From: Steinernema hermaphroditum
Lineage: Eukaryota > Nematoda > Chromadorea > Rhabditida > Steinernematidae
NCBI GenBank assembly: GCA_030435675.1
Contig: CM059625.1
Location: forward strand, 3,844,001-3,908,000
Direction: 5' to 3'
DNA: 64,000 nt
In this document: positions 23,143-35,000 of the stretch, in pieces
How the letters are laid out: every line of letters begins with the position of its first letter
Position numbering within the stretch: position 1 is the stretch's first letter
Translations under genes and position numbers: made by a program
Notes under the pieces: model-generated
The model's database searches: none
Seen by the model: only the letters and a program-made list of their open reading frames with translations
What the model was told of the DNA's origin: nothing

Positions 23143-26100
23143 ATGGCCGAGCGGACTGTCTACGGATTCTCGGACATCTTCGATGTGAACCCGGATAAGC
23201 TTCAGCTGAACCGGCCGTCCGCGCTGCTCTGTGGCGAGAAGTTGGAACAGTCACCTCCATCGACATCCAGTCAGGCGAGCTCTTCGTCGTCGTCGTCGTC
23301 GTCGACGTCAACCAGGTTGGCGTCTATGCTAATAAGTTAAAGTAGCAATGAACTTTAGAAGTCGGGAGCCGCTGGGCGATCGGCGACGAAGTCGAAATGT
23401 CGGACTCAGAGAGTCGACATTCCAAAATGCGGGATTGTCGATGAGACATCAGGTGGGTGACGAACGGCCGAGGTTCTTTTGTCTAAAGTTGCGCAAACGA
23501 CATGCATGCGAGTGACCTTATCTATCGATTATGTTAGCTACCAAGTTGAGTTCATACTCTCTGTGCTTCAGACGAACCATGCCCACGCCAATGAGGAGTA
23601 CCTCAAGAAGAAGCTTAACAATCATCCATTCCCTGGAGTAATGTCGGAGATAGACAAGACCGTGCACGGCGATGGCAGATGTCTTGAGGCTATGCTCTTT
23701 AACGAGAAGTTCACAAAACCGCGCGCGGACTACATCGACAAGGTGCAGAGCGAAATGACACAAATGGTCCGGCGGCGAGCGGTCAGCTGGTTGTATGAGG
23801 TTGGTTACGGTAGCGCATCATAAGGGGGGCTGACGAAAATACTCCTATTAGGTGTGTCAAGAGGAGAGATGTGAACCAGTGGTATATCCGCTGGCCATTT
23901 CGTACTTCGACCGCTTCTGCTCGGGCCAGAACGTTCTTAAACGAGATGTTCAACTTGTGGCGACGACGTCCCTTTTCCTAGCTTCAAAGATTCTCGCCCC
24001 GGTACCGATTTCCGCCGCGAGGCTGGTCGTTTACACGGATGGCGCCGTGACACTTCCCCAGCTGATGGTTAGTTCCTGATTGTCGCTGATCAGATGATAA
24101 GCGCACAATTCGTTGTTTAGAATTGGGAAATGTTGACTGTAAGCAAATTGGACTGGAACTTGTCCACAACAACAGCCCTCGAATTCTACGATCAGTTCGT
24201 TTACCGGGAACCGGAAATGAGCCGCCTCGATCGCGCATTCTGCAACTGCGTCCACCAAATGCAGAAAAGTAAGTATTTCACTCCTTTTTCGCGCAAAAAA
24301 ATGTGTGGTTAGGGTTAAGGGGGTTGCGGCATTTCGATGTTGAAGTTCGCCCCAGCAAAGCGCCGACACCTTGGTGGGGGGCGAATTAATTTAATCTGCC
24401 ACTAATCGCCTGTACCTCTTTTGGTGCACGCGTTTTTTGCGCACACATGGCGACGGTCGTTTTCGGTCATGTTCGGGTGAGATGATCGAAAAAAAAGAGA
24501 AAAAGACTCACCGAAACAGCGCCTGTCGGCCATCCGGAGATGGTTGGGGCGACAAGCGCATTCGCTCCATGGGTGGCGAGTTCTTTTTTTGTGCAGCGCT
24601 CTGTTTGAAAAAACAGATGTCGCCAGTCGGTGACCTGCTCCGCTAAGAGACATCAAATGGCGCGTGCCGCCTCGGGCATAAATTAGAACGTTGAGGTTAG
24701 GCAACGGCGCCAGAGTTGACCAGACTTGACGTACCGTAAACGAACAGTCGCACTTTTAATCGTATTACTGTAGAGATGTTAAGGAAAGCGGACGGCAGTC
24801 ATGACTGATCTGTCACAGAAGACCACTTGGTCAAAGAACAAACTTCATTTACATATGTCACTGCAACTTTTTTTGCGCTAATACAAGGTTGGTCGCCGGC
24901 GTTCCGACCCGACGCGGCGACAATGCGCCATAGTTCAACGCGGCGTCTTTTTCACGTCTCATTGCGTTTTGTCTTTGTCCCCTAGCCACTTTTTGGCTTC
25001 GCGACGATTGGTTTAACCCGAGTCGCGCCGATCACAAGTTTGCACACGTGTGAGGCAACACGAGCGCCTCGAGGCCGTCGCGCCTCCTTGCGTAACGGTA
25101 CTCGGCGCCATTGCATGACGCCCGCCGTCGTCTCTTTCAACTCATTTGAGGTGCTCGTAACTTTTAACGTCCGATTTGGCGTCGTGTGTGGTAACAATTA
25201 CCATATGAATAGCGACCAACCGCATCGTCGAAGAGGCGGCTACCGGACACAGCGGAAGGGGTAGAAGTCACTGTTGAGCTAGTGGGCTCGTTTGCTATCA
25301 GCTGATCATGCGCGACAAAGAAGCCGATGGGGGGAGAGGGCACCGATAATAGCCACTCACTCAAGCTGTTGAAATGTGATGTGACAGCAGGGCTAAGAAG
25401 GGAAAAAAGGAACTTTTTGCTTCTTTCTAATTGTTTGAGTGTTCTGCAAAATGACCTCAGAATTCGTCTGTTTATTCAATATGAAAAATGACAATTTTTC
25501 GGCAAAAAAAGTATAAGTTTATCAGTTTTTTATAGGCAACATGTACTGAACTGTGCTTATAGTTTTTATGCTTGTATGCACTTGATGAGTTATACAACTA
25601 GGATGCCATTGAACTTACCAGCTGTTAACTATATCTCCTGACGTTTTCACTTTTTTTGGTCTTTTCTATAATTAATTGTTTTGCACTTAAATGTTTCTTC
25701 TTTTTGTTCCTCTTTTTTTGATTGTTCGTTTTTGTTGCCGCCGCTGACGACAGGACGATGTCGTCTGTCTCTCACGGCGCTATCGGATCGGTAACGATCC
25801 ATCCATCGCTTTTCTCACCCCCGCCGGCAGAAAGGAGCACCACTGGTTTTTTTTCCGACTCTCATTCTTCTCTTGTGTCCGCCGCTTCTTTCCTCTTCCT
25901 TTCGATGTGCGCGAAAAAACGGGGAAACACCGAAGATGATCGCAAAGGGCAGCCATCGACCGGGCCGGAAGTGACGCTTGTGAATAAAATTTGCATAAGA
26001 AACGCCGATAAAACTTCCTACTGGTGCAGACGTTTTTTGCAGTTTTTTCGCTTTACCCCCGCAGGCTATATTGGCCGCGTGGAGACGGTTTTGAACAACT

Positions 26101-29100
26101 GATCAGCCCGCCGGGTTTGATGGACGACCTTGCCGGCTTCGCTCTTTGTTTGAATATGCAAAGCGGAAGGCGACTTTTATGACAACGGCGACGTATGTGA
26201 TTATTTGTCGCGAAGTGGGGAGAAGTTGTTGCCTTATCTTAGGATTTGATCGCTAACCACGCGCACTCGACACATCTAGACTCCACTCTGCACTTTTTCG
26301 GCGTCTTCTTTGTGGACGCGACGGGGAGTGAGTGAGAGCGGAGAACAGAAGTCTGGCGGGGGGGATCGCCACGGTTGTTTTGACGGTTCTGGATTGTTTG
26401 AGCACTTTTGAGAGGAACACTTTGGCGCACAGAGCTCCGATCTTTGAGACCGATAAGTTCGGTAGTACGGTAGTTATCAGCTTCAAGGCCATAGGCCCAT
26501 CAAATGCGTTAGCCACAGCGATAGTGCAAAAAATCTCCACGAACACCTCTAATCGAATTTTTGCAAAACGATAAGATCACGATCTTCTCCTTTTTCTGCT
26601 CACCATCGTCTGCCCGTCTGCGTATTAATCTCCGTCTCTGTCTTCTTTTGAAATTTGAACGATAAGGCACCGCATTAAGTGCTTCGGCGATTATTCGAAC
26701 GACGTCGGCACTCGGGCACATTAGCAGGTGTTCAGTTATGTATGCAAATTTGGACGCCCAAAGACAACGCACGTCGTCGCGGCCCTAATCCGGTCGCGGC
26801 CCTAATCCGGTCGCGGCCATGCGCAACACGGGGAACATCTGCCGCCGGCTGTGTGTCGCAATGTGCGCCGCTTTCCGACCGTCTCGGTTCCATAATTGCC
26901 GTTTATTTGCTCCTTGAATAATTAAGCGACCGCGACTCATTCATTAGAGAGTGGCCGATGACGGAACCATTCGTCAGCTTGAAAGAACACCACCCTTTGA
27001 TGAGGTTGAGATTCGAATAAGACCAGTCCATCGGAGTGCCGACAGATGGCTGACGCGCCGTCGCCGTTTTTCATCCGCCAAAGCGATATCCCAACACATT
27101 TTTCTACGCCGATCTATGGATGACGATGGGTGGACGGGTGGACAAGTGGGGAGAGAGGAGTCAAGTGACCGAAGAATTTAATTGACAAGGTCAGCTGGGC
27201 ACATTTGTTTCAAAAGCGTTTCGCATAAGACAAAGACCAATTGGTGTGGTGGAATTCAAATTAGCCGATCGGAAATGACTGCAGTTCATCAAGACGATAT
27301 GCTATTTCGTTGACCCTTATAGCAAAAAGGAATACAAGAAAAGGGAGTGCCTTTCAATGCCTCTTCATTGTGGCATCCTAAGGAAGCTTCATAACGAATT
27401 TTATTCACCGATCCGAATTGGGCGCTCAAATTTGGGTTCCAGCCAAAAAGAATTGCCATTCTCATTCTTAATTGGCGCGCCGTAACTAATGAATGCCGGC
27501 GACGGGAAGCCGAGACAGGACGTAGTGGTGCCCGATGATGAGCCAGCAATGGCGACAAAAATAGAGACATTTTTTTGTACTCGTGGGAACAAGTGTTGCG
27601 TAGTTGTAAAAGTGCACTATGATGCAAAAATTCAGTTTGCATATCCGATAAGCGATCTCCTGTAGGTGAGCCACCGCGGGGTGCAGGAGCAGACCTGGCA
27701 CAGAGGAGCAAAACAGAGGCGATTGCGTAAGCGCATAAGCAGGCGTTCGCGGGCCACTTGTTGCGCACAAATCCCTGTTCAGGTCACACCGGTGCTCTTA
27801 GGAGTGAGCACATTCATTAGGCGAGTAAACAGATCACCCGAAAGGACAACAGAAATCGGAGCTTCCCAGGTCGCTTCGCGCATGCTAGTGAACTTTTTTC
27901 GGCTTCTTCTTTTGCCCGCCTTTTGTTTATTTGCAAAGCGTGCAATTTCAAAGGCTTACATAAACATTCTTCTCACTGCTGACCATCGAAAGGATGTCAG
28001 TAAACCGCCGATTAGCGAACGGATTACGGTACGCTGGCGTGTGCCGAGGTCGCGCCGTTCACAAGTAAATGCATTAAATCATCTCTTCTTTTGATCAACA
28101 ACAAGATTATGCGCCGGCGTTCAGCATGCACCACAAGATTTATTTAGCCTTCGTCCTTAATGCAGCCGCATGCGTGTCACTGTGTTTATGCGATCGGCAT
28201 CGAAAGTTCATTACAGATGTTGAATGGTAGATAAGGACACTTTGAGGTGCACGACGGTGAAGGGGGCTCCGATCTTTGTCATATAATATGTTATAGTTAT
28301 GGCGTTGGTCCAGTCTGCAAGTTCAGGCTAAAGATTTATTGGCTGTCGGAGTGCAGATGAACTTAGAGGTCGAACTAAGCTCCAGCTCGTAGAGGCTTGT
28401 CAATGTGTCAGTGATCTTCCACTGTAGATAAGCACACTTTGAGTAATTTTTGGTAAGGCAACCAACGTCATTTTACATGTCCTGTCAGTCGTTTTGCCAT
28501 CAGGTTCGGTACTTTGTGTCACATTCTTGAAATGCGACACGTTTCCTCCGCTTTTTCGAACTCCGCTGCTCAGTGACCAGAAGTGGATAACCCTCATTAC
28601 CCTACATTTAATGAGTGCTAAACGTTTCAAATGACTCAGAAGAGTAATTTGCTTTGTCCTCACCCTGCGCACCTCCTTGCACGTGATGCCTCCGTTGCGC
28701 GGCCTCATAAACCGTCCGCTTGAACTCGGCGCTAATGAACAGAAAGGCCCGTTGACTCGTTTTTGCTCCGGTCGGATGTGAGCCCTATTAATCACGACAG
28801 TTTCAAATTGACGGTGGGAAAGGGCCATAGTGAAAAATGAAACATTGCGACCGCAATTGGCGGCCCATTAGTGCTGTGCGAAAAACTTCGATGTGCCTTT
28901 TCCGCTACCGCCCGAAAACTGCGACTTGTCATAATCGGTCGCAGCCGATTTATCACAACGGTCCCGCTGTCCTCGATCGGTGCGCGAGTCACGGCGGGAC
29001 CATTTTTTATTTATGAGCCTGGGAAGGGCACGACGCCGGAGTGCACGGCAAGAGTGCATAGATGCGAGCGCACTTCGGCCTCGCGCGCTCTCCTCGGCAA

Positions 29101-30669
29101 CAAGCTAATTAGCGCTGCCGCATCAATTACACTACCGTATCAACGGTAGCAGCGATTTTCTTTGTTTACTCGAGCAATTAACCCGAGAGTACGGTTTCTG
29201 CGCTCCTGCTGCTCCTGTTGATCCTTGATGACGATTGCGCCGGATTGTGACGGGTAATTACCGGTGAGGGTGTAAGCGATACGTTGTCGCGCGAAGTTTA
29301 TTCGTCTCCATCGAGCGTCTAAATCACTTTTCGTCGGGACCTCCCGTAGCGCACGTTTGGAAATGTGCGAAAAAAAGTGTGTCAAAACGCTGCGTTTGGT
29401 CTTCGCGTGATCAACGAAATAAGGGGGAATGCAACATTATGAAATGTATCCGATTGTTCGCATTCATATGATTCGTATGACTGTCAAAAGACACGCCACA
29501 CGTATCCATGAAGCTCAGGTACGGGAAACCGGGGACCTAGAAGCGTGTACGAGAACAGAGCATAAGTGATAGGTGACAGATATGGCCAACCCCTCACAAA
29601 TCTACGTTTTTTATGTGCAGTGGTTAAGGTCTGAATGCGTTAGAATTCACTGTTCGGTCCAGCTAAGTCATTTCTCCCTGGGAACCTTTAAAAATGGAGG
29701 TGGAAATTGTTCTTGGCCCCTTGTACAAAATCCGAGCAGGTTCTAAGAAGTGGCAGTCCTTGTTCGTTTGGTTTTAAGCTGCCTTCTCTGAGATCAGTGA
29801 ACATTTGAATCCTTCAACTCTCGTTAGGTTGCGAACGCCTTTCGCTGTCGCCTTTGTTTAAACTATACCCCTCGAAAAACGAGCTTTCCGTCACCAGCCT
29901 TTCAACCTATTCGCGGCAACCTCCGTTTCCACACGTGGCGCAGTAAACCATCTGCCTGTTTGATCAGCGAGCGCCACTGATTTCTCCTTTCCTTTTGCAG
30001 ATGTCGAACTGGCGACGCTCCTTCCATCGCACCAAGCGGCACTAGCGCTGCTCTACGTCTCCGTCGGCGAACCGTCGAGTTTCGTCGTGAAAGCGCACGA
30101 TGTCGCTTTCAACAATACGAGTCTAGACAAGGTCAGTTAGCTGCGCGTGTCGTTATGAAATATCACCCAGCTGCTCTTTAGAAGATGCTCAACCACTATA
30201 TGTCGATAATCGACCGTATCCTCCAGAAGGACTTCTCGGACGAACAGGTTCAGGAGACCATTTCGGCCGAAATCATCTTCGAGCATGAGATGGAAATTGA
30301 GAGAGAAGAAGCGAGGGCGAGAGCCACTCCTTCAAGGGTGAGTAGACGGTTCAGCGTGCGATCTGTATTGATATGATTTAGCGTCCCCACAGTACGAACA
30401 GTTCCCCCTCGGCAAGGCGAGCCTCTCGCCGCTCCACTCCTAACAGGCCGTGTCCCCGAGTGCTTCGAACGTCGGCCACAAAACGACGAACCACCGGAGG
30501 ACACACCTTCCAAGCTCCACTGAGTTTCACTCCGGTCTCCTCCAAGAAGCTCGTTCCCAACAGCAACGACTCCGGCATCAGTTCGGGCATCTCCACGCCA
30601 GAACTTCTCACCGTCGTTGACCACCAGCCCCTGAACCATGTCTCCCTGAACAGACTCGTTCCGTGGTGA
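23143..30669 (+). CDS. cyd-1: G1/S cyclin D
   Basis: Eight exons join in phase: 23143-23315, 23359-23452, 23572-23799, 23852-24067, 24121-24268, 30001-30131, 30182-30337 and 30382-30669 (477 residues). The N-terminus has LLCGE at residues 28-32, an LxCxE motif of the kind D cyclins use to bind the retinoblastoma pocket. The cyclin box runs from RRRAVSWLYEVCQEERCEP through YPLAISYFDRFCSG to FLASKILAPVPISAARLVVY and LTVSKLDWNL, typical of D-type cyclins. The second cyclin fold follows, split by the 5.7-kb fifth intron. The tail is rich in Ser, Arg and Pro with many SP/TP-like sites. Cyclin D activates CDK4/6, which phosphorylates Rb to start S phase. Two donors are weak (GTTGGC at 23316, GTTGGT at 23800) but phase supports them. 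A serine run encoded by (TCG)n lies at residues 46-54. Confidence 0.93.
24269..30000 (+). other. 5.7-kb intron of the cyclin D gene
   Basis: This intron is about 100 times longer than its neighbours and falls inside the cyclin-fold coding sequence. It opens GTAAGT and closes CTTTTGCAG. I see no coding exon within it; a 159-codon minus-strand frame (27289-27768) starts with GTG and resembles nothing. It includes a short tandem repeat (26777-26818). Its size suggests regulatory content or accumulated repeats. Confidence 0.7.
26777..26818. repeat. 17-bp tandem repeat, about 2.5 copies
   Basis: The unit GTCGCGGCCCTAATCCG is repeated twice perfectly, followed by GTCGCGGCC. It lies in the long cyclin D intron. 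Confidence 0.8.
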
Positions 30670-31381
30670 CTCCCGGATTAGCCGGCAACACACCCGCATT
30701 CGCATTTAACCGCATCTCCCTACTTTACTCATACAGGTCTCAACTATCGTTTCGTTACTATTTATCATAATGTTAAAAGTCATTGCTCAATAATTTTGCA
30801 ACAGATCCATCCGTGCCCAAATATTTGTAAATAACTGCCCTCTCTTAAGTATTACCATCTTTTATTTATGTCTAATTTATGCAGTGAGAGGAAGTTGCGT
30901 TATGAGTCAAAAAGGTAACGCCAACTTTCTCTCAACGGCGCGTGTTTAGTCAGCAGTTGGAAGTGTCATTCCACTGCCCCCATGTACTTTGTATCCTGTG
31001 TATTGCTACGTAACCATCACATCTTTCACAACGTTATTTTGCAGCTTGTATCATGTTCACATAATTTTTGTAGAGACGAGTACTTCAGCATTATCTCAAT
31101 CGTGTATGTTCTCTTTGATCTGTATTGATCACACCTGTATGTGGTGACCTCAAACAGTCTTACAACAAGAATAAATTAGTATTCCCAGCGGATGGACTTG
31201 TGAAGCTGACACAACTATGCAATTCTTTATATAAGAGCGATGGGTATAGGGAACAAGTGCTGCAAGGGCAAAATATACTTTATGTATGACCATACGAGCT
31301 AATCTTTATCCAGGTAGGCGTACCATAGCACATATCAAATAAAGCTAAGCGTAATAAACACTTTCCGCCATCTTTCCACTC
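30670..31381. other. 3' flank between convergent cyclin D and MADF-like genes
   Basis: An AT-rich stretch of 0.7 kb holds the 3' UTRs of both genes. AATAAA-like words occur (for example near 31171 on the + strand). No open frame of note. Confidence 0.45.
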
Positions 31382-32852
31382 CTACAAGTACTCTTCAATC
31401 ACCTTTCCCACCGCCTTTATAAGACTGATCTTCAACTTGCACATGTATTGATCATTGCCTTTCGCTTCTATCTTCACCCAAATATCTTTCAACATCCTGT
31501 CTGGAATGCATTAAGTAAAACCGCTGTCAAGTGGCTAATTTACTCACGGAAATGATCATGGTTCTCTTCGCTTTGAGGGCGTGGGGCGTCTGATGTTTTG
31601 CTCGATTTGCTGGACTGGATTTGCCGGGCTTTCTTCACCACAGCGGCCACCTTCTTTTTGACCGTAATGGTATTCGGCTTTTTCGACTTGCATATATAGG
31701 AGGCGTGCGTGGCCCACTTGTTTGCGCATCGATCTCGATACAGGTTGTGCAATGTGACGCTCCAGAATCGCCATAACATGCGCTGGTCGGCTAAAAGTAA
31801 ATGTGAATGAACGGAAGGAAAAGGCGAAACGTAGTTGCGATCAGATCGGGACAGGTAGTGCATACGGATGTCGGTACAATCGGCCCTCAATCACGTCATC
31901 CCAACCAAAAAAGAATCTTGCTAAGATGGTAATCACTAGATAACCGTTTGGAGGTGAGGGTAATCCTTACAACACAAAACGGTTGAAAGAAAGAGCCTGC
32001 TTTCGAATAAATGATCTAATTTTCATGCTGCTTTTCGCAAACTTACATTCAGTATACGATTCCTTGACATGCGACATAACATTAATCCAATCGCATTTTG
32101 CCCAGATATCGAGTTGATCAGGATCACTCAGCTTTGTACATTCTTTCTTGTGCAGAGCCGGATACCTCTTAATTATGGTAAGCAGTTTAAGGGCAACATC
32201 CTTTTCGATTTGTGGAGGTTTTGGAGGAAGGACAGGAGCCTATGACAGCTATGTGACGTAGTCCTATGTTACTGAACCAACCTCAAGAATCCGTGGGCTT
32301 ATGTCTTCCTGGTTTTGAATCATATCCACAGGCTCTTTTTTCATCGTTGCTGTCGAATGGCTCAGTCTACGGTTCGAAGCCGCCCAGACGCGTTCTAGTT
32401 TTTGAGCTTGTGCCATACGGACTTTTATATTTTCCGAGTTTTCAGCTTCTGCTGCTGCCCTAGCTTTCGCTTTTTCCAGTATCTTTCGTCTAACTTCCGC
32501 TTCATAATTGCTTTTTGGTTCCTCTGTTCTAATGTAAGCTGGTTGAAGCTCGATCCACGCTGACCATGCCAGCTGATGAGGTACTAAAATGAATATTATC
32601 ATGGGTAGTAACATCCAGGCAATCGTTACAATCAGGATACTCGGCACGCAATGCCTCAATGGTTCGGTTCCAAGCGGTTTTGGCTTCAACTGGAAGACTG
32701 AGGTATTGTTTGTACCAGCTGGCATCGAGAAAGATGAAGTTGTGGTATTCGTCTCTGATTCTTTTGACTAGCGCTGCCACAGCATGACTGCCATATGTGG
32801 TGGCCAGTTCGGTCTTCACCTGAGTTCTCGATATGGTCGTTATGGCCGACAT
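31382..32852 (-). CDS. Protein with two MADF/Myb-SANT-like domains
   Basis: Five minus-strand exons join in phase: 32852-32630, 32583-32282, 32239-32047, 31790-31548 and 31500-31382 (359 residues). Two similar segments stand out. The first, about residues 20-95, runs ALVKRIRDEYHNF...WNRTIEAL...AWSAWIELQ. The second, about 185-255, runs LKLLTIIKRYPALH...WAKCDWINVMSHV...LWRFWSVTLHNLYRDR. Spaced tryptophans and a hydrophobic three-helix pattern fit MADF-type DNA-binding domains, as in nematode transcription regulators. Between them is a charged, predicted coiled segment (EEPKSNYEAEVRRKILEKAKARAAAE, quoted here only as its type: Glu/Lys/Ala rich), and after the second domain a lysine-rich tail. 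The start is the first in-frame ATG after an upstream stop, so a further 5' exon is possible. Domain naming is by pattern only; nuclear DNA binding is inferred. Confidence 0.66.
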
Positions 32853-34092
32853 AGCTGATATGGTGGTGATCACATAAGCACAGCAGTGAAATGAGATTTG
32901 GCAATGCGAGATGTTCGTTCACATCATCGATAGCATTATAATGGGATCGTGATGTGCTTAAAGTGAGTATGAAAACTTATGAACTGTGTGTAAAAGGATA
33001 TTTGAAGTGAATAGCACGAATAGCAAATGAGCACCAGAGAAGGAACCAACTTTGGCCAATAGGAAGAAATGGCACGAGTGTATTTCATGAATCTGCCAAA
33101 TGAACCTACCGCTTGAGCTGAAAATTGGGACATAAGTACATTAGTGAACGTGAAGACCAAAAGGACGTCACGTTGTATGCACATCTAACCATATCAACAC
33201 CCTTTGAAAGTCATGTGAGCGTAGATGTAGGTATAGGTATCATTGACGATAACTATCATTACATCTATGCAGTGGAACTGGTAGTTCTTTCTGCTTTTTG
33301 CTGAACTGAAGACAACCAGAGACTTCCCAGACGAAAAAACGAAACGAAAATATATATTAGCAGCCAGGGAAGTCGAACACTAGTCTATAAACTAGTAGGC
33401 AAAAGACTTATCGGGTCAACCGCATAGGCAAAGCGCGCGCTTTCGTCAATAATGCCTATACCAAAGTGTTTACTTCATGATATGTTGGTTTAAGCCGACA
33501 CCTTTTCGAGGTAACCTTCACTAATTGAGGCCCACCTGTGCGTCAATTTTCAGCTCGATGAGAAGGACACTTTGGAAGGTTCACTTGTGAGTCTACCTGA
33601 CTGGTAGCAGCCAGAAATGTGATCCATCGTTGTATCTTTGTTTGATAACATCAAGAAAGCGCCAGCGCCTCGTAGAAATGCCTAAAACGTAGCATAGGCG
33701 GTCGCTGCGCGGTTTGAACGTGATACTGTACCTGCACGAATAAGATTTCAAAAATCAAAGCTGGTCCCAACACGAAATTGGTGCAGCCTGCACGAATAAG
33801 ATTTCAAAAATCAAAGCTGGTCCCAACACGAAATTGGTGCAGCCTGCACAGCCGATGGGGCACCAGTAATTTCGAAATTGCGCACGATCCATTCGGGTTT
33901 TGATTTCATTTTCAAGTGGAGTGTGCTCGTTTGTCGGTTGTTCCTTACATCACGGTGATCAAAAAGTAAAATAACGAAAGCAAATTTGATTTTTCGTCGT
34001 GGGTGGTCCATTCTGGACGAGCCTTTTTTGCGAGATTTTGTTGGAGTAGCTTTGTTTTAAAGTTGTCATTCATTACAGGTGGTTTTCAAGAT
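32853..34092. other. Intergenic region with a recent tandem duplication
   Basis: This lies between two divergent genes. The only notable structure is the 56-bp duplication at 33731-33842. A 66-codon minus-strand frame (33811-34011) runs into the duplicated unit but has no homology I recognise. Confidence 0.45.
33731..33842. repeat. Exact 56-bp tandem duplication
   Basis: Two adjacent 56-bp copies (33731-33786 and 33787-33842), each starting CCTGCACGAATAAG and ending GGTGCAG, are identical base for base. A third copy begins with CCTGCAC. Identity implies a recent duplication or an assembly artefact. Confidence 0.95.
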
Positions 34093-34725
34093 ATGGAGCC
34101 CGAAATCACATCGACCCAGGACAACCGTATGTAGTCCAAACCAAGAAGAAGGTGTAATCACATCTTTTTAGAGTCTAAGAACGCCCACTTCATCAATGGC
34201 CTGACCCCGCGAAGTCGCCTCTTTCTGCAGAATCACCAGGCCTGGCTTGAACAGAGAGTTCCCGCGCTTTCCTATGCCTTTGAGAGGGCAAGTCCATGAC
34301 ATGCCTGCACTCATATACGCTACTGTTTTAGATGGCAGAGGATTTCAAGGGAGACATGCTCGAATACGAACAAATCATTCGCGCGAAAATGGAGCGAAAG
34401 CTGGAGAAGAAGAGGTGGGACTTGCCTTTCTTTGAGTTCCAATAATTGCATATGTGTTAGGCAGAAGATCATCGCTTTCGTTCGTTCTGATCTTGAGGGA
34501 CAGCTGGACAGTTTGAAGGCCACCCTTGATGCTATTGTTGCCGACGCGAAGAAGTACCAGTGGTGTGATCATTGTGGCAAATTGGCGATCCTGAACTGCT
34601 GCTACAACTTTTCCTACTGCAGTGGCACATGCCGTCTTCTTGATTGGTATAAGCACCTCGAGATCTGTGACAAGTATCCCAGAATTGAAGTGAAAAACGA
34701 AGGAGAGTCCGAAAAGAGGGTCTGA
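34093..34725 (+). CDS. MYND zinc-finger protein of the BRA/BS69 (ZMYND11 C-terminal) type
   Basis: Four exons (34093-34126, 34172-34287, 34332-34414, 34461-34725) encode 165 residues. A Lys/Glu-rich helical stretch precedes the C-terminal MYND finger. The finger starts WCDHCGKLAILNCCYNFSYC and continues with SGTC...HLEIC, giving the C-C-C-C-C-C-H-C metal ligands. The closest pattern I know is the C-terminus of human BS69/ZMYND11 and C. elegans BRA-1/BRA-2, adaptors that bind BMP receptor tails or PxLxP peptides and dampen TGF-beta signalling. It is short, with no PHD, bromo or PWWP domain, as in BRA proteins. The start codon sits 15 bases after an unpaired CATTACAG acceptor. Intron 2 (34288-34331) is GC-AG. 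The specific paralogue (bra-1 or bra-2) cannot be decided. Confidence 0.75.
34288..34331 (+). other. Second GC-AG intron in the window
   Basis: The exon ends GAGAGG and the intron opens GCAAGTCC and closes GTTTTAG. The only GT alternative (GTCCAT, four bases on) would put the next exon out of frame. Confidence 0.7.
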
Positions 34726-34965
34726 AGAGTGATTGTTTACCCGTTTTGTTGTTTATGTACATACGAATATTTTTCAAAAATACAGTCATCCATACGATTC
34801 AATTTTGCCATGGCAAGTTCGTGAACCTTTTACATATCTATCGTTATTTAAGGCAAAATATGGCCTACCCTTCGATTGAAATGAACGTAAGAGACATGCT
34901 TTAGATTTCTATGCTTATACAGTGCGTGAAGATCGGTAGAGAGTGGGAAATGAATGAAATGACTC

Positions 34966-34971
34966 AATAAA
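34966..34971 (+). terminator. Candidate polyadenylation signal of the MYND gene
   Basis: AATAAA lies 240 bases past the MYND stop and only 30 bases from the stop codon of the opposing NRPS gene. If used, the two 3' UTRs overlap. Confidence 0.4.
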
Positions 34972-35000
34972 CATGGTAGCAGTTTTATAAACATCATCAG

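Noticed and set aside
27289..27768. 159-codon minus-strand frame with a hydrophobic N-terminus
   Set aside because: Starts with GTG, lies in the cyclin D intron, has no family resemblance.
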